Both the position numbers and the translations under genes were made by a program. Shown here in pieces: positions 32,496 through 40,406 of a stretch of 43,593 bases of DNA (positions are counted from its first letter, which is position 1; the number at the start of each line of letters is the position of its first letter). Source of the DNA: Phycisphaerae bacterium (GTDB lineage Bacteria; Planctomycetota; Phycisphaerae; UBA1845; PWPN01); assembly GCA_012719955.1 (NCBI GenBank), contig JAAXZI010000065.1, forward strand, positions 1 to 43,593, given 5' to 3'. The notes under the pieces were generated by a model. That model saw only the letters and a list, made by a program, of their open reading frames with translations. It was not told the origin of the DNA and did not search any database.

Positions 32496-35400
32496 TCACG
32501 GCGCCCAGCAGGTGGCGTCGGGTGCGGTGTTCTCGCCGCTGAGGCAGCGCTGGAGCAAACCGAAGTCGGACTGGTCCGCATCCCCGTCGCCGTCGAGATC
32601 CGTGTTCTCACAACCGGCAGCCAGGGTCTTGACCTCCGGACCGGTCATGCAGGCCTGGAAGTGATCCAGGTCGTCCTGATCCACGTCGCAGTCGCCGTCG
32701 AAGTCGGGCGGCACGCCGACCGAGAGGGTCAGGACCACGGTATCCGAGCTGACCTGCTCGCCGCAGCCGTCGGTCACCACGCAGCGATAGCTGCCCGCGT
32801 CGGCCGCCGTGGCATTGGCGATCTGCAGGGTGTTGGTGTCCGCGCCGCTGATCCGCTCATCGGCCGCGAGGGGGGCGTCGTCCTTGAACCACTCATAGCT
32901 CAAGGGGGCGGCGCCGACCGCCTGCAGGCTGATCGTGGTGGTCGCGCCGAGGCAGGCCCGGGCGATTTGCGGCTGCGCTACGATGGCCAGCGGGCCGCCC
33001 ACCGTGACCTTGTACTTGTAGGTGCCGTTGGCCACATCGGCCCCGTTGAAGCCCTGCACGTGGAGCCACCAGTCGCCATGAGCGTTGGGTTGAACCACCA
33101 GCGTTCCGCCGGACCACTGCTCCTCCTCACCGGTGAAGGTGTAGGTTTCGTTCTGGTTCCAGGCGTAGCGATAGTAGGCCACGCTGCCGGGGCCGAAGCC
33201 GGTGGTCGCGGTCCACTCGATGTCCTCGCCGAGGCAGTAGGGCGCGGCGCTGCAGGTGATGGTGCCCGCCGTGGGGGCCACCGACAGCGTCCAGGCCGTG
33301 GTGGGATTCGACCACGGGCCGTTCAGGGTGCCGTTCCACGCCCGCACCTTGCGGGTGTAGCTGGTATTGGCGGTCAGGCCCGTCTCGGTCCACGAGGTGG
33401 CCGTGCGCTGCAGCCAGCCGCTGGCCGAATAAGACGGCGAGCGAATGGTGCCGTTGGCGTCAGCCACGTCGAACCCGAACAGATAGTTGTCCGCCCGGCT
33501 GAACGTCCAGGTGATCTGGGTGGTGCCGGCCGTCGGCGTGCCCATGGTGGGGGCGTTGGGCGGCGTGGCTTCGAAGGCAATGTCGTCCCACCAGCCCTGC
33601 CCGGCGGAGGAGACGCCCAGACCCAGGGTGATCCGGCCGATGCCGAAGCTGAAGAAGTCGCTGGTGAGGTTCTGGGTGGAGGTACTGGTCCCGGCCCCGT
33701 CGGTCACCTTGACCACGAACGTGCCGGTGGGCGAGGCCCCGGGCGCTCCCGGGGTGACCGTCGACTCGAAGTAGATCCACGCCCCGGAACAATTGGTGTT
33801 CGGGTTGCGCGTCCCGTAGGCGGTATAGCCGATGCCGCCGGCCCCGACCGTGCGGAAGAAGTAATTCTGGGATGCAGAGGGCGAATAGAAACAGTTGTCA
33901 AGGATGAAGCCTACCCCGCTGATGTTGTCGCGGAGCGAGAGCGCCTGGCGGTAGGTCTGACCGCAGACGCCACCCTTCCAGCCGCCCAGCGAATCGTAGA
34001 AGTATCCGGATGCCTTGCCCTGGGCGAACGGCCGGGCGAAGGCATGATACATCTGGTCGGATTCACCGGCCGCCATGTAGGCCGCGCCGCCGCCGGGATA
34101 CGTGCCGTGGTTCTGGGCGGTGCTGTAGGCAAACTCCTTGCCCGACGTCTGCGTCCAGTTGCTCAGGCTGCCGTTGAACCCGTCGCTGAAGACGATCACC
34201 GGGGCCACCGGCGTGGTCACACTGGCCGGGCTGCTGAAGTCCGAATAGTTGGGCGTGAAATCGCGGGCCCGCACCTCATAGGTGTAGTTGGTGCCCGCCG
34301 AGACGGTGTTGTCCGTGTAGCTGTTGGTGGTGCTGGAGCCGATGATGGACCCGTTGCGGCGAATGTCGTAACCGGCCACGGCGACATTGTCGGTGGAAGC
34401 GGTCCAGGTGAGTTTGACGCTCGTGGAGCTGGTGGCCGTCGCAACCAGTTGGGTTGGAACCGTCGGCGGTTCGTCATCCGGGACGCTGGGGTTGACGGTG
34501 ACGGTCTTGGTCAGCGTGGGCCCGAACCAGGTCACATTTTCCCGAAGCATGCGCCAGTCGGTGGTGTACACGCCGGCCGCCGGGGCGGTCATCTGGAACG
34601 TGAACGTATACGTCTGTCCAGGCTTGACTTCGCCGCTGATGTTCACGCGAGTGGAGGAGGTGAAGGGATCGCTCTCACCGACCGCGCCCAGGCGGAAGTT
34701 CCGGGCGTTGGACCAGACCACGCCGCGGTTGCGGAAGGTCACGCTGACGTTATAGGTCTGGCCGGCGGTCATGGTGGTGGGGATGGTATCGCTGACGAAT
34801 TCGCAGGAGTACCGGTCCCAGGTGGGGGTGACGCCGAAGTACTGGCAGACACCCTTATAGATGCCCCATTCGGCCACCGAGCGGAAGAAGTTGTCCTGCA
34901 GGTACAACCCGTCCCGGGTGCAATTGTCGTGGAAGGCCAGCTCGATCAGAATGGCCGGCTGATTGGGAATGCGGATTTCGCCGAAACCACCATTGGCGTC
35001 CTTGACGCCGCGGCTGGACCAGTTGGAATCGACCATCTCGCGGATGGCACTAACGACGTTGTTCTGCACGGCGCTGGCCAGGTTGTAACTGTTGGCCTCG
35101 TGGGCGGGATGCTCCATGGCCGTGTCACGGAAGGTCTCCGTGCCGTTGGCCGTGCCGCCGCCGCCGGCGTTGGTGTGGTGGGCGATGTAGATGTGCGATC
35201 CGCGATAGTCGGCAAACAGCGGCCGGGCGCGGATATCGTCATTGCTGTCACTGCTGGAACTGTCCCATACCGAGGAGGGAAGGCCGTTATGCTGCAGCCA
35301 GTAGCGGGCGGCCATCTTCCACCAGGCCAGCCCGGTGCCCGAATGGCAGCAATTGCTCTCGTTCAGTTCGCGGGGGACATGGACCACTGCCCCGTCCTGG

Positions 35401-36062
35401 GTCAGGTACTGATACAGGAACTGGCACAGCCGGATGCTGTTGGTGTCTTCCAGAAGATTCTCGCCGGCGCCGCAGACGAGGCTGCGCTGCCAGGCCCAGG
35501 AACTGCCGGTCCAGATCCGCCCGTGGGACGGTCCGATGGTGATGACCCGACCGCCCAGCCCGGTGGCGAAGGTACCGTGCTGTGGAGCGACCACATCGGT
35601 CGGTGGAGGAGCGGTCCGGATGTGCGGGGCCGGGTCCAGATAGGTCGATAACAACTGGCCCTGGTGCGTGAGGCGAATGGACAGAAACTCTGGAAAATCC
35701 CCCAGGGTGGTGCGGAATTGATTGAAGATGAGCAGAAGCTTCTCTTCGTCGAGCCCCCCGGCCAACACCTCCTCGGACAAGTCAATCGTAATCGTGTCGC
35801 CCGCAACCTCCATGCTGACCAGCGTGGTGCCGGCGGGTATGGCGGTGACCAGGCCTTTCCCCTGCTCCTCGGCAGTGGGGCCGGCCAGAAGACCCCGCAC
35901 GGCAGCTTCGACAGGTTTCTCGTCAGCGAGTACCTCGCGAGGGCATACCTCGAACACGTCCGGTCCGGCGTAAAAACGCACACCGACGGTTTCTGCCTGT
36001 GCGACTGTGGCCAGCACGGCGGTGGCCGCACAGAGTGCAAGCATACTTCTCTTCCAGTCCAT
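32496..36062 (-). CDS. Secreted GerMN + N-acetylmuramoyl-L-alanine amidase with FN3, Ig and dockerin-like domains
   Basis: 1188 residues from the ATG at 36062, which has GGAG upstream and begins a signal peptide (1-23); the frame stays open to 36206. A GerMN domain (about 40-150) has AAVRGLLAGPTAEEQGKGL. The amidase_3 domain (about 170-410) shows putative zinc ligands His180 (IGPSHGRIW) and His295/296 (IAHHTNAGG), and catalytic Glu374 (LIELAFHDN); the usual DPGHGG is altered to GPSHGR. Next are an NBR1-like beta sandwich (about 415-530, TTDWRMLRENVTWFG), a fibronectin type III domain (533-625), a jelly-roll-like region, another FN3, and an Ig domain (about 1020-1105). It ends in two Asp-rich calcium loops (PDFDGDCDVDQDDL, DLDGDGDADQSDF). 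Likely cleaves peptidoglycan or a related amide outside the cell. Confidence 0.88.
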   Translation of the reverse strand: MDWKRSMLALCAATAVLATVAQAETVGVRFYAGPDVFEVCPREVLADEKPVEAAVRGLLAGPTAEEQGKGLVTAIPAGTTLVSMEVAGDTITIDLSEEVLAGGLDEEKLLLIFNQFRTTLGDFPEFLSIRLTHQGQLLSTYLDPAPHIRTAPPPTDVVAPQHGTFATGLGGRVITIGPSHGRIWTGSSWAWQRSLVCGAGENLLEDTNSIRLCQFLYQYLTQDGAVVHVPRELNESNCCHSGTGLAWWKMAARYWLQHNGLPSSVWDSSSSDSNDDIRARPLFADYRGSHIYIAHHTNAGGGGTANGTETFRDTAMEHPAHEANSYNLASAVQNNVVSAIREMVDSNWSSRGVKDANGGFGEIRIPNQPAILIELAFHDNCTRDGLYLQDNFFRSVAEWGIYKGVCQYFGVTPTWDRYSCEFVSDTIPTTMTAGQTYNVSVTFRNRGVVWSNARNFRLGAVGESDPFTSSTRVNISGEVKPGQTYTFTFQMTAPAAGVYTTDWRMLRENVTWFGPTLTKTVTVNPSVPDDEPPTVPTQLVATATSSTSVKLTWTASTDNVAVAGYDIRRNGSIIGSSTTNSYTDNTVSAGTNYTYEVRARDFTPNYSDFSSPASVTTPVAPVIVFSDGFNGSLSNWTQTSGKEFAYSTAQNHGTYPGGGAAYMAAGESDQMYHAFARPFAQGKASGYFYDSLGGWKGGVCGQTYRQALSLRDNISGVGFILDNCFYSPSASQNYFFRTVGAGGIGYTAYGTRNPNTNCSGAWIYFESTVTPGAPGASPTGTFVVKVTDGAGTSTSTQNLTSDFFSFGIGRITLGLGVSSAGQGWWDDIAFEATPPNAPTMGTPTAGTTQITWTFSRADNYLFGFDVADANGTIRSPSYSASGWLQRTATSWTETGLTANTSYTRKVRAWNGTLNGPWSNPTTAWTLSVAPTAGTITCSAAPYCLGEDIEWTATTGFGPGSVAYYRYAWNQNETYTFTGEEEQWSGGTLVVQPNAHGDWWLHVQGFNGADVANGTYKYKVTVGGPLAIVAQPQIARACLGATTTISLQAVGAAPLSYEWFKDDAPLAADERISGADTNTLQIANATAADAGSYRCVVTDGCGEQVSSDTVVLTLSVGVPPDFDGDCDVDQDDLDHFQACMTGPEVKTLAAGCENTDLDGDGDADQSDFGLLQRCLSGENTAPDATCWAP

Positions 36063-36333
36063 GATGTGTCTCCGCGACAAGACATTGAAACCAGCCACCC
36101 CTCCAACCAAACGCGTCACAGGGGATGGCGACGTGAGAATGGTTGGCATAGTACCAGAAATATCGGCGGATGTCCAGCTTCCAGCGAGGAACTTCAATTG
36201 AAACATCCTTGGGTGCGGGCCTCTGTTCGTGTGCGGGCCTCTGTCCAGAGGGGAAAAGCACTGTGTCGGTCGACTGTTCGCCGTGCAAGCAACCGGCGTC
36301 TGGACCGACCCGGGGAAGGGCTTTCGGGCCCGA

Positions 36334-38043
36334 TTACAGGGGCAGCGCCCGTCGGCGCCGGGCGTGCAGATTCTCGCGGGGCAGGATCCACGATTTTATC
36401 GGCTGAGCGCGGGGCGATGACAAGGCCGGTGCCTTGCGGCCGCTGATCGTCTTGTCGGCAACGGCCATGTTGTTTCGTGGCAGCGAAACCTCGTCCTCCG
36501 GGTGGAGTTCGGCATAGGTCGGTTTGCGCCGCAAGTAACGAAATGGTCGGATGAATGGCTGGTACAGCAGGGTCATATAGGCCTTGCGCAGTACGAAATA
36601 GATGGCCTGTGCGGCCGGGCTGAAGCTTTTGTGGTCGAGGAGGAATCGCGCGGGCCGGCTGATCACGACGTCGATCAGACGATGACAGATCCAGCGGGGG
36701 ATGCCCACGTTGCGCATGTGCAGCACGACGCGCAGCCAGGTGCACAGGTAGTCGTGCCCGGCGAACTGGTTGTGGCTGCTGTACATGTGCTTGTAGGCGA
36801 CCTCGTCGCGCGGGCCGATCAGGCCGTCGGCGCGGGCCCGTTCGCAGAGGGGCGTGCCGGGGTAGAACATCAGCGGGAAGATGCGCAGAACGGCCGGACC
36901 GCGATGGTGCGTGGCGGCGAAGCGCATGGTCTCAATCACGTTCGCGTCCGGCTCGTAGGGATTGCTGACGATGTAGTGGTACTCGGCCCGGAGCCTGTAT
37001 TTCGTGAATAAGTCCATGCAGGCCAGGATATCCTTGACCGCGGTCGGCCGCTTGTAGATGTTCTTGAGCGTGTCCTGGCTGGTGGATTGAATGCCCATGC
37101 TGATAAGGGCGATGGGCAGCCGGGCGATGGCGGCCACCTTGCGCTCGGTCAGGGTATTGGGAAAGGCGTCCAGCTCAATCGGCAGGTTGACGCGGGCCTT
37201 GTACTTCTCGACGAAGTCCTCGATCTCCTCCTCGCCGCGGACGAAGAAGAGGTCGTCCACGACGTTCACCGCCTCGATCGTGGGGAAGCATGACCAGGCC
37301 CGTTCGATTTCCTGGATGACGTTCTCGTTGGAGCGGGTGCGGACCCAGCGGCCTTTGCCCCTGTAGATGTTGCGCAGGGCGGTGTTGTTGCAGAAGGCAC
37401 AAGCGAACGGGCAGCCACGGGTGGACGCGACGCGGAGGCGATGGAGTGTCCCGCGAAGGTTCTCCGGCCGGGCGGCGACAAGCTGGCTGCCTTCAACCAC
37501 CCAGTGGGTGTGCAGCTCGTAATCGGGGAAGGGATAGTCGTCGAGATCCTGTTCGAGCCAGGCGGCGGGGTTGCGCACGGTGTCCTGATTGCCGAACGGC
37601 CCCCCGGCACGGAAACAGAGGCTGGGCACCTCCAGGGGGCTCCGGCCGGCCTCCATGTGTTCGAGGAGCTGGAGGGTCGGCTCTTCGCCCTCGCCGACGC
37701 AGATGATGTCGGCCACTTCGAGACACTCATCGGGGGCTACGGTCGGATGCGTGCCGCCCCAGAGGATGGGGGCCTTGATGCCGGCCTTGCGCAGGGTTTC
37801 GGTGAGGGCGCAGGCCCTGAAGAAGGTGTTGGTCATCAGGCTGATGCCGATCAGGTCGGCGTGGCGGCAGTGCTCGACGAAAGCATCCAGGACTGCCGGG
37901 GACCAGTCTCCTTCGGCACGCTTGCGACTGGAGCACATGAAAAGGACTTCGACCTCGTGCCCGGCAGCTTTGAGATAACTGGATACGTACCGCAATCCAA
38001 GGGCGACCGGATGCGTGTAGGACGAGACCAGGGCAACCTTCAT
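36334..38043 (-). CDS. B12-binding-domain radical SAM protein
   Basis: 569 residues from the ATG at 38043, preceded by GGAGACAGG; the frame stays open to 38163. The cobalamin-binding-like domain (1-130) opens MKVALVSSYTHPVALGLRYV and includes GGTHPTVAPDECLEVADIIC, as in BchE-like enzymes. The radical SAM domain (about 200-430) has CPFACAFC (Cys211, Cys215, Cys218), which binds the 4Fe-4S cluster. FPLMFYPGTPLCERARADG is typical of this class. A C-terminal region of about 150 residues is basic and may associate with membrane. The reaction is unknown; these enzymes often methylate or rearrange unactivated carbons. It is divergent from the AarF-like gene across a 250-base gap containing a perfect palindrome. 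Confidence 0.88.
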   Translation of the reverse strand: MKVALVSSYTHPVALGLRYVSSYLKAAGHEVEVLFMCSSRKRAEGDWSPAVLDAFVEHCRHADLIGISLMTNTFFRACALTETLRKAGIKAPILWGGTHPTVAPDECLEVADIICVGEGEEPTLQLLEHMEAGRSPLEVPSLCFRAGGPFGNQDTVRNPAAWLEQDLDDYPFPDYELHTHWVVEGSQLVAARPENLRGTLHRLRVASTRGCPFACAFCNNTALRNIYRGKGRWVRTRSNENVIQEIERAWSCFPTIEAVNVVDDLFFVRGEEEIEDFVEKYKARVNLPIELDAFPNTLTERKVAAIARLPIALISMGIQSTSQDTLKNIYKRPTAVKDILACMDLFTKYRLRAEYHYIVSNPYEPDANVIETMRFAATHHRGPAVLRIFPLMFYPGTPLCERARADGLIGPRDEVAYKHMYSSHNQFAGHDYLCTWLRVVLHMRNVGIPRWICHRLIDVVISRPARFLLDHKSFSPAAQAIYFVLRKAYMTLLYQPFIRPFRYLRRKPTYAELHPEDEVSLPRNNMAVADKTISGRKAPALSSPRAQPIKSWILPRENLHARRRRALPL

Positions 38044-38227
38044 GAACCTGTCTCCGTCCCCCCATCTTCGTAATGATGCGCCCGCCAGACCCGTATGACC
38101 CCGACATGGCGGCGGTGGGATTTCGGGGTGTCTGGACGCGTATTTCGGGCTTGCACGCGCCAATAATGGGAATACCCTACCTTAGTGTTTGCGGCATGTA
38201 AAGTGAAAATGCTGATTATCTGATGCA

Positions 38228-38243
38228 ATGGCAATATTGCCAT
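38228..38243. promoter_or_regulatory. Perfect 16-base palindrome between divergent genes, candidate operator
   Basis: ATGGCAATATTGCCAT is perfectly self-complementary. It lies 66 bases before the AarF-like start and 185 bases before the radical SAM start, in a locally AT-rich stretch. A dimeric repressor site is the simplest reading; none is encoded nearby. Confidence 0.5.
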
Positions 38244-38293
38244 CCGTGACTTTAATGACTACAAGCAACGGGGGAAGCTGGAAGGATGACCCC

Positions 38294-39739
38294 ATGATCA
38301 GTCCGAAAGACGTGGCTTCACTGGTGCCGGAGGTTTACGCCGAATACCGGCAGGTGGTGGCCGATGGAGTCATGTTCTTTCTGGAGCGTCTCACGGGGCC
38401 GCGGCTGAGTGCGATTCTAGCCGGCCAGGCGGCGTTGCCGGCCGAGGCTCCTCCGTCACAGCGGCTGGTCGGGCTCATGCGCGAGTGCCCGGCGTTGCAC
38501 AAACTCGGGCAGGTGCTGGCGCGCAGACGCGAGCTGGATCCGGGCTTTCGCCGTCGGCTTCAGACGCTCGAATCGATGCAATCGCGGATCGATCTGTCCG
38601 AGGTTCGGCCGGTCATACTCCGCGAGCTGGGCGATCATATCGAGCGCTACCGGATCCGGCTCGAAGCTCAGGCTCTGGCGGAGGCCAGCGTGGCCGTCGT
38701 GATTCCGTTCACATGGGCGGGCCACAACCGTTCCAAAGCGGCCGCGAAGCGCGAGGCCGGCGTACTGAAAGTGTTGAAACCGCGAGCGGCGGAGTATCTC
38801 GAAGAGGATCTTGAGATCCTGGGGCAGGTGGCCGACTTCCTCGACGAGCGGCGCAAGATCTACGGCCTGCCGCCGGTGGAATTCCGCGAAGTCTTCGACG
38901 AGGTTCGAACCATCCTCCTGCACGAGATTCAGGTCAGCGGCGAGCAGGCCCATCTGGCGGCGGCGGGGAGGCGGTACGCCGGGCGCCGCGATGTGTGGGT
39001 TCCACGGCTGTATCCGTTTTCGACCGCCGGCGTCACCGCCATGGAGCGGGTGGACGGGGTGAAGGTCACGGAGGCTTCCGGCGAGTCGTACCGACTCCGG
39101 CGCAACCTGGCCCGGACGATCGCGCGGGCGTTGATCACGGAAGCGATTTTCTCGCGCCGGGAGCGAACCATCTTTCACGGCGACCCGCACGCGGGGAACC
39201 TGCTGGCCGTGCCGGATGGCCGGCTTGGCGTGCTGGATTGGAGCCTCACCGGTGAGTTGAGTCGCCATGACCGCGTGCAGATGTCGCAGATTCTGGCCAG
39301 AGCGCTATGCGGCGATCGAGCCGGGATGGCCGAGGCGATCAGCCGCTTGGCCTCGGAGACGCCGTCGCGCGAGATTGTCAGACCCGTGGTCGATCGGGCG
39401 ATGTGGGAGTTGCATTCGCTTCTGCGTCCAACGGTGGATTGGCTGATGCGACTGATGGACGGTGCGGCGCGGGCGGGCGTGCGCTTCCGGCCGGACCTGC
39501 TGCTGTTCCGCAAGTCCTTCTTCACGCTGGAGGGGGTGATAACCGATTTGTGCCCGGAATGCTCGATGGAGGACTTCATCACCGAAGTGCTGATCGAGGA
39601 GTTTGCCGGCGAGTGGCCGACGCGGTGGCTGCGCCCGCCGCTCTCGCGCGATTACGCGACTCACCTGTCCAACGCGGACCTGCTTGAGATCGGAACGATG
39701 GCGCCCATGCGGGCGATGCGGTGGTGGCTGGGCCTGTGA
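38294..39739 (+). CDS. AarF/UbiB (ABC1) family kinase-like protein
   Basis: 481 residues from the ATG at 38294, which has GGAAGG upstream; an in-frame ATG at 38228 lies inside the palindrome and is unlikely. Family marks are KLGQ (70-73, the KxGQ motif), an Ala-rich loop (ALAEASVAVV, 127-136), Lys159 in VLKVLKP, and the catalytic loop FHGDPHAGNLL (294-304). The metal-binding DFG is replaced by DWS (315-317). Members are atypical kinases or ATPases that support ubiquinone and other isoprenoid lipid metabolism. No clear C-terminal membrane helices are seen, so this is a shortened variant. No ubiquinone genes are near. Confidence 0.87.
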   Translation: MISPKDVASLVPEVYAEYRQVVADGVMFFLERLTGPRLSAILAGQAALPAEAPPSQRLVGLMRECPALHKLGQVLARRRELDPGFRRRLQTLESMQSRIDLSEVRPVILRELGDHIERYRIRLEAQALAEASVAVVIPFTWAGHNRSKAAAKREAGVLKVLKPRAAEYLEEDLEILGQVADFLDERRKIYGLPPVEFREVFDEVRTILLHEIQVSGEQAHLAAAGRRYAGRRDVWVPRLYPFSTAGVTAMERVDGVKVTEASGESYRLRRNLARTIARALITEAIFSRRERTIFHGDPHAGNLLAVPDGRLGVLDWSLTGELSRHDRVQMSQILARALCGDRAGMAEAISRLASETPSREIVRPVVDRAMWELHSLLRPTVDWLMRLMDGAARAGVRFRPDLLLFRKSFFTLEGVITDLCPECSMEDFITEVLIEEFAGEWPTRWLRPPLSRDYATHLSNADLLEIGTMAPMRAMRWWLGL

Positions 39740-39764
39740 TGAAACGCTGCGGCACAAAGCTGTG

Positions 39765-39824
39765 GCGGCCAGGCTCCGTACCGGCCGTTTTACGAGCAGA
39801 ACGGCCGGTACGGAGCCCGGCCGC
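39765..39824. repeat. Long near-perfect hairpin between convergent genes
   Basis: Arms 39772-39789 and 39800-39817 are perfect over 18 bases with a 10-base loop; after one mismatch the pairing continues for six more bases (39765-39770 with 39819-39824). The right arm and the bases after it (39800-39827) match 14711-14738 at 25 of 28 positions on the other strand. It may end transcription from both sides but has no T run. The remaining bases to 39890 hold no gene. Confidence 0.7.
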
Positions 39825-39890
39825 TGCCGAAAAGGGTCCACTTTGCGCTGTAGGGTTATGGGGCTTGGGGCGTGGGAGCCAGGTTCCCGG

Positions 39891-40250
39891 TTATTTGCAG
39901 TTACAGTTCTGCGGCGCGGGAATGAGGCAGATAAATTCGCACATTTCGTCGCTGGTGTTGCAGAACTGATGCATCTCGTTCGGGGGGACGAAGATTACAT
40001 CGCCGGCCTTGAAGGGACGTTGACTGCCGTCCGCCAGGCGGGCCATGCCGGAGCCTTTGAGGACCAGGATTTCGTGCTCGTAATCGTGCTGGTGGTGGGG
40101 GGTGCACCCGCCCGGCTCGACCTCAAACTGCCGCATGTGAAAGAGGGAGGCCCCATCCTCAGGACCGATCAAAACACGGATGCGGGCGCCCTTGGCGCCG
40201 GGAGCGACGACCAGCTCCTGTCGATGAGATTTCATGGATCGGATCTTCAT
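39891..40250 (-). CDS. Small single-domain cupin
   Basis: 119 residues. Cupin motif 1 reads PGGCTPHHQHDYEHEILVLK, with His and Glu as metal ligands; motif 2 is GDVIFVPPNEMHQF with the last His. The fold is a small beta barrel, as in TM1287-type cupins. The C-terminus CLIPAPQNCNCK adds Cys residues. Metal and substrate cannot be predicted. A second ATG five codons in is possible, but the first lies seven bases after a TATACT box, fitting a leaderless start. Convergent with the AarF-like gene. Confidence 0.9.
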   Translation of the reverse strand: MKIRSMKSHRQELVVAPGAKGARIRVLIGPEDGASLFHMRQFEVEPGGCTPHHQHDYEHEILVLKGSGMARLADGSQRPFKAGDVIFVPPNEMHQFCNTSDEMCEFICLIPAPQNCNCK

Positions 40251-40257
40251 GTAAGGC

Positions 40258-40263
40258 AGTATA
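40258..40263 (-). promoter_or_regulatory. TATACT box seven bases before the cupin ATG
   Basis: On the minus strand TATACT is followed by seven bases and the ATG at 40250, the same spacing and hexamer as for the secreted barrel protein at 32409. There is no ribosome binding site. A leaderless transcript is likely. Confidence 0.4.
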
Positions 40264-40308
40264 ACGCTGCGAAAGGTTCGCGAAAGGGGCCTAATTGCCG
40301 ATGGAACG

Positions 40309-40337
40309 TATACAGCTCAGCCGATTTAGTGTATAAT
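40309..40337 (+). promoter_or_regulatory. Candidate sigma70-type promoter for the second amidase
   Basis: TATACA (40309-40314) and perfect TATAAT (40332-40337) are 17 bases apart, ten of twelve consensus matches. The start codon is 69 bases beyond the -10. Confidence 0.55.
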
Positions 40338-40406
40338 GACGTGTCGCGGAATTTGGCAAATCTCCAAAGCGTGAACGCGCAGGTCTCTTGGCCATCGAGG
40401 TGATCC

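Noticed and set aside
32460..35651. Open frame of 1063 codons on the plus strand
   Set aside because: Antisense shadow of the GerMN-amidase gene; rich in Gly, Arg and Val as expected for the complement of high-GC coding DNA.
36213..36244. Direct repeat GTGCGGGCCTCTGT, two copies 18 bases apart
   Set aside because: Only two units, no matching copy noticed elsewhere in the window; kept as a minor curiosity.
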